This document shows, piece after piece, positions 8,196 to 15,096 of a stretch of DNA of 18,410 nucleotides. The notes beneath the pieces are model-generated. The model saw only the letters and a list, made by a program, of their open reading frames with translations. It did no database searches and was not told the DNA's origin. The stretch spans positions 1 to 18,410 of the forward strand of contig JWZX01002449.1 of assembly GCA_001275005.1 (NCBI GenBank). The letters run 5' to 3'. The translations under genes and the position numbers were made by a program. Positions within the stretch are counted from its first letter, which is position 1. The number at the start of each line of letters is the position of its first letter. This DNA is from Chrysochromulina tobinii. Taxonomy: Eukaryota > Haptophyta > Prymnesiales > Chrysochromulinaceae.

Positions 8196-8265
8196 GGCCG
8201 CGAGATCTTGGCGAGATCGTGACGTGAGATTGCGGTGGGATCGATGCGAGATCGCGTCGAGATCG
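8181..8265 (+). repeat. irregular GAGATC repeat cluster
   Basis: Five GAGATC hexamers and near variants (GGGATC, GAGATT) occur at irregular spacing, starting over the last codons of the renalase gene and continuing into its 3' UTR. This is probably a simple-sequence expansion. Confidence 0.5.
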
Positions 8266-9098
8266 GTTCGCCTTGGACGGTGGCAAACGCGGCTGAGCGT
8301 GGCGGGAATTTGGGGGACACCGCACGAACTCACGGACTGATGTGCGACCCGCCCACGCGTCTCCGCATCGAAGGCGCTCCGTAAGTAAGAAACGTATTAT
8401 GTCGAAATAAGTAAAACACGCCTAGACACGGCCCAACGCATACGGCCGGCCACGCATCGAAGGCCCGCTCCGCGGACGTCGACGAGCGCGGCGGCCGGGC
8501 TCTGGCGTCCACGGAGCCCTCGGGGCGGGGGGGCAAGGCAAGGCAAGGCAAGTCAACGTGAACGTCAAGCCCTGGCGTGGGTACGAGATGCAGGCCGAGC
8601 CCAAGCGCGAAGCAGCGGGCCTCCTGGCAACGCAAAAAGTGCTCCCATCGAGTGAATCGTGATACGTGAATGCACATTGTGAATGCAATAAATTCGAGGT
8701 TTCGAGCTCCCGTCCGAAGAGGCAAAGATCCGTCCGTTACCGTTACGAGTCCGTGACAGGATTGCACTGTCAATCAGCTCACCCACTGCGTGCGGGTCAC
8801 ACCGCAGGCCACGCTCTCACACGTGGGCACAAGCCTGGCACAAGCAAGCCCTGCGACACACGTCGGAGATTCACGAAACGCAACGACCTCGTTCCCACTC
8901 ATTCCCCACAGCAATTCCCCACAAGTGTAACTCCCCTCTTTCCCCACAGGTACGCTTTGGGTACCTAACACATGCACGCACATACGAGGGACACGGGAGC
9001 ACAGGCGCTCTTCTGCTTCCGGGTTCGGCTCCGCGCAATCGAACGCCATAGAGCTCTACTCCGCCCGTGATTCAGAGTCGGCAGGCCCCACTGTGAAT
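8196..9098. other. convergent intergenic region between renalase and Ppx-viperin genes
   Basis: Both flanking genes end here. It holds a GGCAAG-type microsatellite near 8531-8552 and several CCCCACAG strings at about 8905-8950. A 147-codon minus-strand frame (8330-8773) has no domain and is not called. Nothing else is recognisable. Confidence 0.5.
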
Positions 9099-9117
9099 TC
9101 ACAGTCGGTAGGCCCCA
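9071..9117. repeat. 20-bp tandem duplication across the Ppx-viperin stop codon
   Basis: Positions 9071-9090 and 9098-9117 match at 18 of 20 bases (period 27). The unit at higher coordinates encodes the last residues GAYRL plus the TGA stop; the second copy follows directly in the 3' UTR. Confidence 0.75.
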
Positions 9118-11195
9118 CCGCGGTCGACGAACTTTTCGTAGTCGAAGCCCGTCTGGCGTAACGCCTCATCCACGCCTACTGCGAGCACCGGCTCAGAGTA
9201 CGTGTAACGGCCGTCCGTGTTTTGGTAGAAGCGCCCATCCGGCGTGACCATCACGTAGCTTAACGTCATGGCGTCATTGTCCTCAGCAGCGACCACGACG
9301 CCCCTCTTCTCCAGGTGGGCGTGACGAGCCACGAAGGCCTCAAAGTCGACGTCACTCACCGCTTTGTCCTCGAAGCCCTTGTCGTTCTCGCCCTCAATTC
9401 TGAGGACCTTGAACACTTTCCAACGCTGCACGCCGTTGCGAACGATGAAGTCACTCCAATCTTCGAAGTGGTTCTGACGCATAACAACCGTGTTGAGCTT
9501 CACCTTGACGTCGAGACCGCGCGTCTCATTAAGCTGATGCACGCGCCTCAGAGCACGCTCGGTCACGGCCACGTGGTTCCCAAAGCCGCGACCCATCTCC
9601 TTATTGACCTGATCATCGAGCGAATCACAGCTCACGCCAATCTGATCAAGGAAGGGTCCGTAGCTCTCAAGCCACGTAGCGGTCAAGCGTGAGGCATTGG
9701 TGATGATAGAGGTCTTCAGGCCGAGCTCCTTGGCCGCCTTCACGTACTCGCCGAGGTGCTGGTTCAGCAGTGGTTCGCCGCCTGCAAAGTTGACCTTGAA
9801 GAAGCCTGCATCACGCAACGATCGTAGAAGCTTGATGCCGTCTGCCTTCTCAAGGCCTTTAACGACATCGGCGAAGTGGGCATAGCAGAATGAGCACTTG
9901 TAATTGCAGTGCTTTTCGAGGTGCCAGTTGACTGTCAGCAGCCTTGCGGGCTCCGAGGACACGGGCTGGAGGGTGCCTTCCGAGAGCACGGGCTTGAGGG
10001 TGCCTTCCGAGAACACGGGCTGGAGGGTGCCTTCCGAGAACACGGGCTGGAGGGTGCCTTCCGAGAACACGGGCTGGAGGGTGCCTTCCGAGAGCACGGG
10101 CTGGAGGGTGCCTTCCGAGAGCACGGGCTTGAGGGTGCCTTCCGAGAACACGGGGCTGGGTACACTTGGCCACAGGTCCCCATGCGTCAAGAGCGCCAAA
10201 CAGTTGCCGTTGGTTGGTTTGAAGGTGACCTCGCCGATGCGAAGGTGGCGCATGGCACCCAGGAGGAGAGCGAGCTTCGGCAGGGCGTACTGAGCATTTT
10301 CCTCCTTGACGACATATTCTAGTGCCGCTGATCGCTCTCGCTCAAGAGCGGGCAGCATGTGCTCGGGGATAGCGGCGACTTCGGCGAGAGTGCGCTCCAC
10401 GTCGAACTGATCGAAGGTGACGAGGCCTGAGAGAACACGCTGCTGGTTGAAGATGGATTGCGAGGAACCGATGGCGACAACGCTGTGCAAGACCTCGGTC
10501 TGCAGCCACAGCGGCACCGTCTTCAATTCAGTGCGCAGGTATGCGAGAAGCGCCTCGGACAGTTGACCTCGTGTCAAGCCCGCCTCCATCGCGGAAGCCA
10601 CCGCACGCATCGTGCCAGAGCCGTGAACGTCGACGTGGCTGTCAGAGCCGTTGCTCAATTGGAAGGAGCCCGCGCCGCAATCCCACGCGAGAAGTGCATC
10701 AGCCTCGAGTCCGCTCAACGCACGCGCGCTCTCGTAGCCCAGTCTGGCCTCCTGCTCGCCTTGAATGACACTGATTTCAACGCCACACTCCCGAGCAAAG
10801 GCCGCGACTACAGCTTTTCCGTTGGCAGCCTTGCGAAATGCCTCAGTGGCGACCGCGGCGGTCTGCGTGACCCCGAGATGGTTGGTATCTGCGATAAAGT
10901 TCTTAATCGTGTGCATTCCGAGTGCGTACATCTCGGGAGAGATCAGCATGCTGTCCGAACCGCTATGCTTGAGGTCACGCAGGAAAAGCGTTTGCACGCT
11001 TGCGGAGAAGATGGAGCGGACGATTCTTTTGCTGGTCGGTTCCACCTCCGCAACCTCGCACTTGATAGAACCCGAGCCGATGTCAAGGACGCGACGCACG
11101 ACGGTGCTGAAGGCGGCGATCGGACGAAGATACGACGGCGGCCGAAGAGCGGCGCGGACATGGGACAGCATTACGCAAGTCCCAAGTCGGCTCAT
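9099..11195 (-). CDS. Ppx/GppA phosphatase - viperin-like radical SAM fusion protein
   Basis: One uninterrupted frame of 698 residues from ATG 11195 (an in-frame ATG at 11264 would add 23). Residues 1-30 are Arg-rich with hydroxylated and hydrophobic residues (MSRLGTCVMLSHVRAALRPP), resembling a mitochondrial presequence. Residues about 34-340 match exopolyphosphatase/pppGpp phosphatase: VLDIGSGSIKCEV, AVATEAFRKAANG, VIQGEQEARLGYES and WDCGAGSFQL, the last a variant of DIGGGSxEL with the final acidic residue changed to Gln. Residues 349-415 are seven and a half FSEGTLQPV repeats. Residues about 419-698 match viperin: CNYKCSFC (C430, C434, C437) for the 4Fe-4S cluster, NFAGGEP for SAM, GVSCDSLDDQVN, RWKVFKVLRIEGEN and the closing FVDRGGAY. 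Viperins dehydrate CTP (or related NTPs) to ddh-nucleotides that stop viral polymerases. The chain ends right after RGGAYRL, without the Trp-ended tail of animal viperin. Enzyme activities and location are inferred. Confidence 0.88.
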   Translation of the reverse strand: MSRLGTCVMLSHVRAALRPPSYLRPIAAFSTVVRRVLDIGSGSIKCEVAEVEPTSKRIVRSIFSASVQTLFLRDLKHSGSDSMLISPEMYALGMHTIKNFIADTNHLGVTQTAAVATEAFRKAANGKAVVAAFARECGVEISVIQGEQEARLGYESARALSGLEADALLAWDCGAGSFQLSNGSDSHVDVHGSGTMRAVASAMEAGLTRGQLSEALLAYLRTELKTVPLWLQTEVLHSVVAIGSSQSIFNQQRVLSGLVTFDQFDVERTLAEVAAIPEHMLPALERERSAALEYVVKEENAQYALPKLALLLGAMRHLRIGEVTFKPTNGNCLALLTHGDLWPSVPSPVFSEGTLKPVLSEGTLQPVLSEGTLQPVFSEGTLQPVFSEGTLQPVFSEGTLKPVLSEGTLQPVSSEPARLLTVNWHLEKHCNYKCSFCYAHFADVVKGLEKADGIKLLRSLRDAGFFKVNFAGGEPLLNQHLGEYVKAAKELGLKTSIITNASRLTATWLESYGPFLDQIGVSCDSLDDQVNKEMGRGFGNHVAVTERALRRVHQLNETRGLDVKVKLNTVVMRQNHFEDWSDFIVRNGVQRWKVFKVLRIEGENDKGFEDKAVSDVDFEAFVARHAHLEKRGVVVAAEDNDAMTLSYVMVTPDGRFYQNTDGRYTYSEPVLAVGVDEALRQTGFDYEKFVDRGGAYRL
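9951..10151 (-). repeat. 27-bp coding minisatellite (7.5 units)
   Basis: Seven full 27-bp units (9963-10151) and a partial eighth encode V-[FL]-S-E-G-T-L-[QK]-P. Differences between units are a few point changes, so the array is young. It forms the linker between the phosphatase and radical SAM domains. Each unit on the coding strand starts with GTG and contains CTCCAG, so it carries donor- and acceptor-like dinucleotides. It is not a CRISPR array: there are no spacers. Confidence 0.92.
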
Positions 11196-11570
11196 GAACG
11201 TGACACGATTTCCTCGACGCTTGCTTTCTGAACACAAAAATTCGGGACGCTCAGAACGACGCATTCGATCTCGATGGCCTGAAGGCAAACCTCTACGCAA
11301 CGTGACCGCGTGCTATCGAGGCGCGCCGAGAGATGTGAGCAACGGGCCCGACCTCGGCGACGGGGGCAACTACGTTTCGCACAATTTGGTTTCGCACGGC
11401 AGCGAAACCGGCAACGCGCTTGCTCTCTGACCAGTCCATGTGTCAAGACCAGGACAAATTAGCGCTTCAAGTTCACAAATAGTATTCGGCTAATAATTGG
11501 GACGCCTTTGCAGTTGCAGCCACGCGCACGCTTCCGGCCGCCACCGCTGAGGATTGGCTGGGCGCGAGCG
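11196..11570. other. intergenic region upstream of the Ppx-viperin gene
   Basis: This is the 5' flank of the fusion gene and 3' flank of the coiled-coil gene, both minus-strand. The fusion frame stays open to 11300, so the true 5' end could lie somewhat upstream of 11195. No other gene or promoter motif is clear. Confidence 0.45.
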
Positions 11571-12206
11571 TCATCCTGAACACGTAGCGGCGCTCGGGAC
11601 GCCCGAGGGGCCGGTCGTCTCGTCCTCCTCGCTCGCACGTTGCAACGGCACGGCCGCGCTCGTAGTCGTCGCCGCCCTGCTGCTGCCGCCGCCGCCGCCC
11701 GACGCCGTGGTGAGTGCCCGCCCCTCGGCCAGCCGCTCGGAGCGGGCGGCACGCGCGGCGGCGTTCGCGTCAGCAAGCGAGCGCTCCGTCGCACCGAGCT
11801 CCGCCTGCATGAGGCCGCCGCGCACGCGCGCCTCAAAGGCCTCCTGCAGCGAGGCCTCTGCTTGCTGCTCCACCTGCCGCACCTCGAGCGCGACGACGGC
11901 GTGCCGTGCGGCAGCCTCGAGCTGTGCCGTGGTTGCCTGCTGCTGATGATGCTCCGCGTCGCTCTCCGACGCATTGAGCTCGGCGGCCACCACTGCCTGC
12001 CATGCGGCGGCCTCGAGCTGTGCCGTGGCCGCGCGCTGCCGCATCGCCTCCCTCGCCGCGTCGGCGTCGGCGAGCGCGTCCTTGAGCATGGCGTTGTGCG
12101 CATGCGATGCAGCCAGGTCGGACATGGACGCCGCAAGGTCCGTGCGCAGCCCGGCGATGAGCGCCGCCGTCGCCGGGTCGAGGGTGGGCCCCTCGCAAGC
12201 CGCCAT
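11571..12206 (-). CDS. Ala-rich coiled-coil protein, unknown function
   Basis: A 211-residue protein starting at ATG 12206 (MAACEGPTLDPATAALIAGL). Residues about 15-170 are rich in Ala, Glu, Gln and Arg with heptad-like hydrophobic spacing, which predicts a long coiled coil. It contains an internal repeat: TAQLEAAAWQAVVAAEL and TTAQLEAAARHAVVALEV. The C-terminal 45 residues are Gly/Ser/Thr-rich and disordered. No enzymatic domain is seen. The frame extends upstream to 12362, but this would overlap the divergent oxidoreductase start at 12344, so the later ATG is preferred. Composition alone could produce a spurious open frame in GC-rich DNA, so the gene call is moderate. Confidence 0.5.
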   Translation of the reverse strand: MAACEGPTLDPATAALIAGLRTDLAASMSDLAASHAHNAMLKDALADADAAREAMRQRAATAQLEAAAWQAVVAAELNASESDAEHHQQQATTAQLEAAARHAVVALEVRQVEQQAEASLQEAFEARVRGGLMQAELGATERSLADANAAARAARSERLAEGRALTTASGGGGGSSRAATTTSAAVPLQRASEEDETTGPSGVPSAATCSG

Positions 12207-12343
12207 AGTTCCACAACCCGCTATCCGGATACTTGCGCAGTTTAGGATGTGTGAGGCGGAGTTCGTCACGAGTCGCCGGTAGTAGTGATTCGGTTGGGGC
12301 CTCCAGACTTCATCACGTGGTTCACGATTCCGCAAGGGCCTCG
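12207..12343. promoter_or_regulatory. putative divergent promoter region
   Basis: It separates the head-to-head coiled-coil gene and the oxidoreductase gene by 137 bases. No specific motif was identified; the call rests on orientation. Confidence 0.35.
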
Positions 12344-13507
12344 ATGCGCGCGGCCTTTGCACACAGCTACGGTGCGCCGTCGGTCATCACCCTCGCGACC
12401 GACGTGCCGATGCCCATTCCAGGGCCTGAACAGTTGCTCATCCGCGTACACTCGACGACTGTCAATCCGGCCGACTGCAAGCAGCGCAGTGGAAATTTGA
12501 AGCTCGTGATGAAGCACTCCTTCCCGTTGGCGTTTGGCCAGGATTTCGCAGGTATCGTGGAGAGCGCGCCGCCGACCTCGCAATTCAAGCGTGGCGACGA
12601 GGTATACGGCTGTACCGCTCCGCGCAATGGCTGCGGCGCCGAGTATGTGGCCGTCTATGAGCGTGAGGTCGTGCGCAAGCCTGTGACTTTGGCATGGGAT
12701 GTAGCCGCGGCGACGCCCACGGCAGCTTGTACGGCGTATCGGGGCGTCGTGACGGTAGGCAAGGCTACCGAGGGCATGCGCGTACTCGTCCACGGGGCAT
12801 CTGGAGGCGTAGGATCTGCGATGGTCCAGATTGCGCGACGAGGGTGCGGGTGCACGGTGTGGGGCACGAGCGGCCCAACAAACCGTCAGTACGTCGAGAG
12901 CATCGGGGTCGTAGCTGTGCTCGACCACAGCCAGCCGCTCGCTTCCGCGCTCGCCACAGCGGCGAACACACCCGCCGACATCCACTTCGACCTCATCCTG
13001 GACGCTGTCGGCGGCGACGACCTCTATGCGGCTAGCCTGCCGTTCCTCGCTAAAGGCGGCAGGTGCGTCTGATTGCGTACGATTGCCTCTGAGTGTGCCT
13101 ATGAGTGTGTGCCTATCATCGGCCCTCTGGTGCCCTCCCTCCACAGGTACGTGTCGGCAGTGGGCCCGGTGAGACACGGCGGCTCGGACCGAATCACGGT
13201 TGGTACGCTGCTCTACAGCGCATACACGCTCGTGCCACGCCTCCTCTTCAGCCGAAGGTACCTCCTCTTCCTCTCCTTCGACGTGGCGGATCTCGGAGTC
13301 GCCGAGCTACGCGAGCTCATCACCTCGCGCGAGCTCGAGGTGCGAGTGGACCCAGAGCGCTTCGAGCTCGCCACCTTCGCGAACGCGCACGCCAAGTGCG
13401 AGACGCACCATTCGTGTGGGAGGATCGTGGTGCGCGTCACGGCAGAGGAGGCAGCGTGGAACTCGCCTGTACTCGCTGAGGTACTCCGCGGCACCGCGCC
13501 CATGTAA
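12344..13507 (+). CDS. RTN4IP1-like NAD(P)H:quinone oxidoreductase, MDR family (two exons)
   Basis: Exons 12344-13062 and 13147-13507 give 359 residues; the junction lies within an Arg codon (KGG-R-YVSAVGP). The N-terminus MRAAFAHSYGAPSVITLATD and the segment VNPADCKQRSGNL are typical of zinc-less medium-chain dehydrogenase/reductases. LAFGQDFAGIVES (62-74) and RGDEVYG (83-89) follow, and the cofactor loop VHGASGGVGSAMVQIA spans 149-164. FDLILDAVGG (216-224) and KGGRYVSAVGP match the RTN4IP1/reticulon-4-interacting branch, and GRIVVRV near the end matches its GKxVI strand. These enzymes reduce quinones with NADPH, and animal RTN4IP1 acts in mitochondrial coenzyme Q metabolism. No clear presequence is seen from this start. 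Unspliced, the frame ends at 13072 and loses the C-terminal catalytic-domain strands. Confidence 0.87.
13063..13146 (+). other. oxidoreductase intron (84 nt) starting with CTGATTG-type sequence
   Basis: GT-AG intron GTGCGTCTGATTG...CCCTCCACAG. Splicing restores the MDR reading frame from KGGR into YVSAVGPV. The first bases (GTGCGT) echo the next exon start (GTACGT). The 5' part carries CTGATTG and GATTGCCTCTGAG, related to the renalase intron repeat, then TGCCTATGAGTGTG-type repeats. Confidence 0.85.
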
Positions 13508-13599
13508 GCGGTCCGACGCCTTCACCGCATTGTGCGGCTCAAGCGTCGATCGGGCTTGCATCACCGCGCAGGCCGCCCCGCAGCCCGCGTGTGGAGCAG

Positions 13600-13668
13600 C
13601 CCCTCACCGCGGCCCCTCACCGCGACCCCTCACACCGAGGCCCCTTACACCGAGGCCCCTCACCGAGG
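13600..13668. repeat. 13-15-bp minisatellite, five units
   Basis: Five imperfect tandem units of CCCCTCACCGAGG type lie about 90 bases after the oxidoreductase stop codon, probably in the 3' UTR or intergenic DNA. Confidence 0.75.
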
Positions 13669-13826
13669 CGCTCACGACCGCTGATCATTTATGTGTTATT
13701 TACGCATTACGGCTGAAACGGCTGACCGCGTGATCATTCCTTCATTGACCTCGTGGTCGCGATATATTTGTAATTGAAAGAGAAGTGCAAAGTCGAGCAC
13801 GGGCCCCCGAGCCTCGAAGACAATGG

Positions 13827-13858
13827 CCGAAGCTTCGCGAACCGCGACGAAGCTTCGG
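13827..13858. repeat. perfect inverted repeat, 11-bp arms
   Basis: CCGAAGCTTCG at 13827-13837 and its exact complement CGAAGCTTCGG at 13848-13858 flank a 10-base loop. It could form a hairpin. No T-run or gene association assigns it a role. Confidence 0.6.
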
Positions 13859-14630
13859 ACCAACCGCCACTGACGCCGCACTAGCGAAATTGAGTAGCCC
13901 GAGCGAGCGAGTACTCAGTACTTGTGTTGACCGAGGGGCGCGGAGCCGTCCTTTGAGACGGTGGTGGAGTGAGCGTGGAGGGACCGCGAAGAAACTTTCC
14001 AACTGGAACTGAACTGACGCCCGCACCACGGACGGCCACCGATCGGGTGCATCGGCGACACGGCTGGAGGAGAACGGAACCTAATCCTTAGCCCGAAGCC
14101 GAACGCGCTAACCGGCCCTCCGCTCCGTCTAACGTAACCATACCCCTACGCTACGTATCGAATACGAACGCCCTATCTCTAACCTACTACGTATAAGATT
14201 ACCGACTCGACCTTCGCCTCGACGCGCCGGTGGCCCACTGGCACTGCGAGGGCCGTTCACGCCCGCTTGAGCGCCATCGGGCTCTGGTATGAGAACGGGA
14301 CGGCGCCAATGTCGGTGAAGGCGCTCCGGTCGCGGCGCAAGTCCAGGCTGCTGCTGTCGAGCCGGCAAGCACACGGACCCCGCAAGATGTTACAACGGCA
14401 GTTGCACCGGCGCTCAAAGCCCTGCCACAGCTCGCAGACGAGGACCTGCCGCCGGCCGCGCCGGAGCGGCGTGACGCAGTGGTACTTGTGCAAGAGAAAC
14501 ACGAGCAGGTCGCCGCGCTCGAAGGAATGCGCTCAGAGCGGCGCTCGCAGGCATGCGCTTGAATTTCTGCCGTCTGCTTCCAGCGAAGACGCCTCCGTCA
14601 AAGTCGGTCGCGTCCGAGAGCATCAGGTCG

Positions 14631-14656
14631 AGTGTGAAGAGGGAGTGTGAAGAGGG
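14631..14656. repeat. exact 13-bp tandem duplication in oxygenase pseudogene
   Basis: AGTGTGAAGAGGG is repeated exactly at 14631-14643 and 14644-14656. It follows the codons for the HxD metal site and shifts the frame by one base. Confidence 0.95.
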
Positions 14657-14858
14657 AGTCGGTCGTCGTAGTGCATCTGGATGGGCAGCCCGCCCGCCTC
14701 GAGGACAGTGTGGTACTCGGCGCAGCGCATCACCATCGCCGTCGCCTCCAGCTCCAGCGCCTCGAGCACGCCCCAGTTGGCCACGTCCGCCTCACGCGCG
14801 GCCAGCTCCAAGGAGCAGCTTGCCGAGCCGGCGGTTCACGTGCACGGTCTTCCAACTG

Positions 14859-14958
14859 CCCGCGGCGGCGTTGCCCGTGAGGCTATTGGAGCGCGTTCCC
14901 CTGTGGAAAAGGCGTTGCCGCGGGCGGTTGCCCGTGAGGGCTGTTGGAGCGCGTCCCC
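14859..14958. repeat. imperfect ~45-bp duplication (period about 57) in oxygenase pseudogene
   Basis: The block at about 14859-14901 recurs at about 14912-14958 with a few substitutions and indels. On the minus strand both copies read GTRSNS in one frame; only the second leads into SWKTVHV. A CTTTTCCACAG acceptor-like string sits between the copies, but no donor gives a consistent frame. Confidence 0.75.
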
Positions 14959-15096
14959 TCTCCTGACGATTGCCTCACCTCGGCACTCGCTGCTTGGACC
15001 GCTCCGAGTGTCTCGTCGAAAGCGAAGCCTGGGATGCGCACCACCGCCGGTCGCTGCGCTACGCGGCTGCGCCTCATTCTTCTCGCAATGTATTCC

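Larger units (their letters stand above)
13508..14256. other. intergenic region with minisatellite and hairpin
   Basis: This lies between the oxidoreductase stop and the end of the oxygenase pseudogene. Apart from the CCCCTCACCGAGG-type repeat and the inverted repeat listed separately, it shows an AT-richer segment at about 13680-13780 and a CTAAC/TACG-rich stretch at 14080-14200. No tRNA box A/B pair or protein domain was found. Confidence 0.5.
14257..15077 (-). pseudogene. broken 2-oxoglutarate/Fe(II) oxygenase (prolyl 4-hydroxylase-like)
   Basis: From ATG 15077, in pieces in different frames, the segments line up with the P4H-type 2OG oxygenase fold: QRPAVVRIPGFAFDETL (start), then GSWKTVHVNRRLGKLL, LELAAREADVANWGVL, MRCAEYHTVLEAGGLP, the metal-binding MHYDD (HxD), LDLMLSDATDFDGGVF, LEADGR, AHSFERGDLLVFLLHKYHCV with the second metal-binding His, and RGRRQVLVCELWQGFERRC. 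Joining them needs several frame changes, at about 14811-14825, at the 13-bp duplication 14631-14656, and near 14583, plus reading through a TGA near 14532. A local 45-bp duplication also interrupts the N-terminal part. No GT-AG introns explain these breaks, so it is probably a decaying gene. Sequencing errors could account for some but not the duplications. It lies 19 bases beyond the stop of the upstream membrane-protein gene. The C-terminal 82 codons remain open to the TGA at 14257. Confidence 0.75.

Noticed and set aside
8330-8773. 147-codon minus-strand frame between renalase and the fusion gene
   Set aside because: No domain, no similarity I recognise, and it spans microsatellite sequence.
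9951-10151. CRISPR-like or intronic reading of the 27-bp array
   Set aside because: There are no spacers; the frame stays open through all units and joins two good domains, so coding is the simplest reading. Splicing inside it is kept only as a hypothesis.
6599-11195. renalase and Ppx-viperin as a linked defence operon
   Set aside because: The genes are convergent, 900 bases apart and in a eukaryotic context; adjacency alone is not evidence of shared function.
11459-12214. 251-codon minus-strand frame overlapping the coiled-coil gene
   Set aside because: Arg/Pro/Ser-rich shifted frame of the same DNA; the heptad-bearing frame is more protein-like.
14080-14220. possible tRNA in the CTAAC/TACG-rich stretch
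   Set aside because: No cloverleaf or paired A and B boxes could be drawn on either strand.
14883-15077. GT-AG intron in the oxygenase gene from GTGAGGCAATCG to CTTTTCCACAG
   Set aside because: Splicing it does not bring the upstream frame into the GTRSNS...SWKTV frame, so it does not repair the gene.
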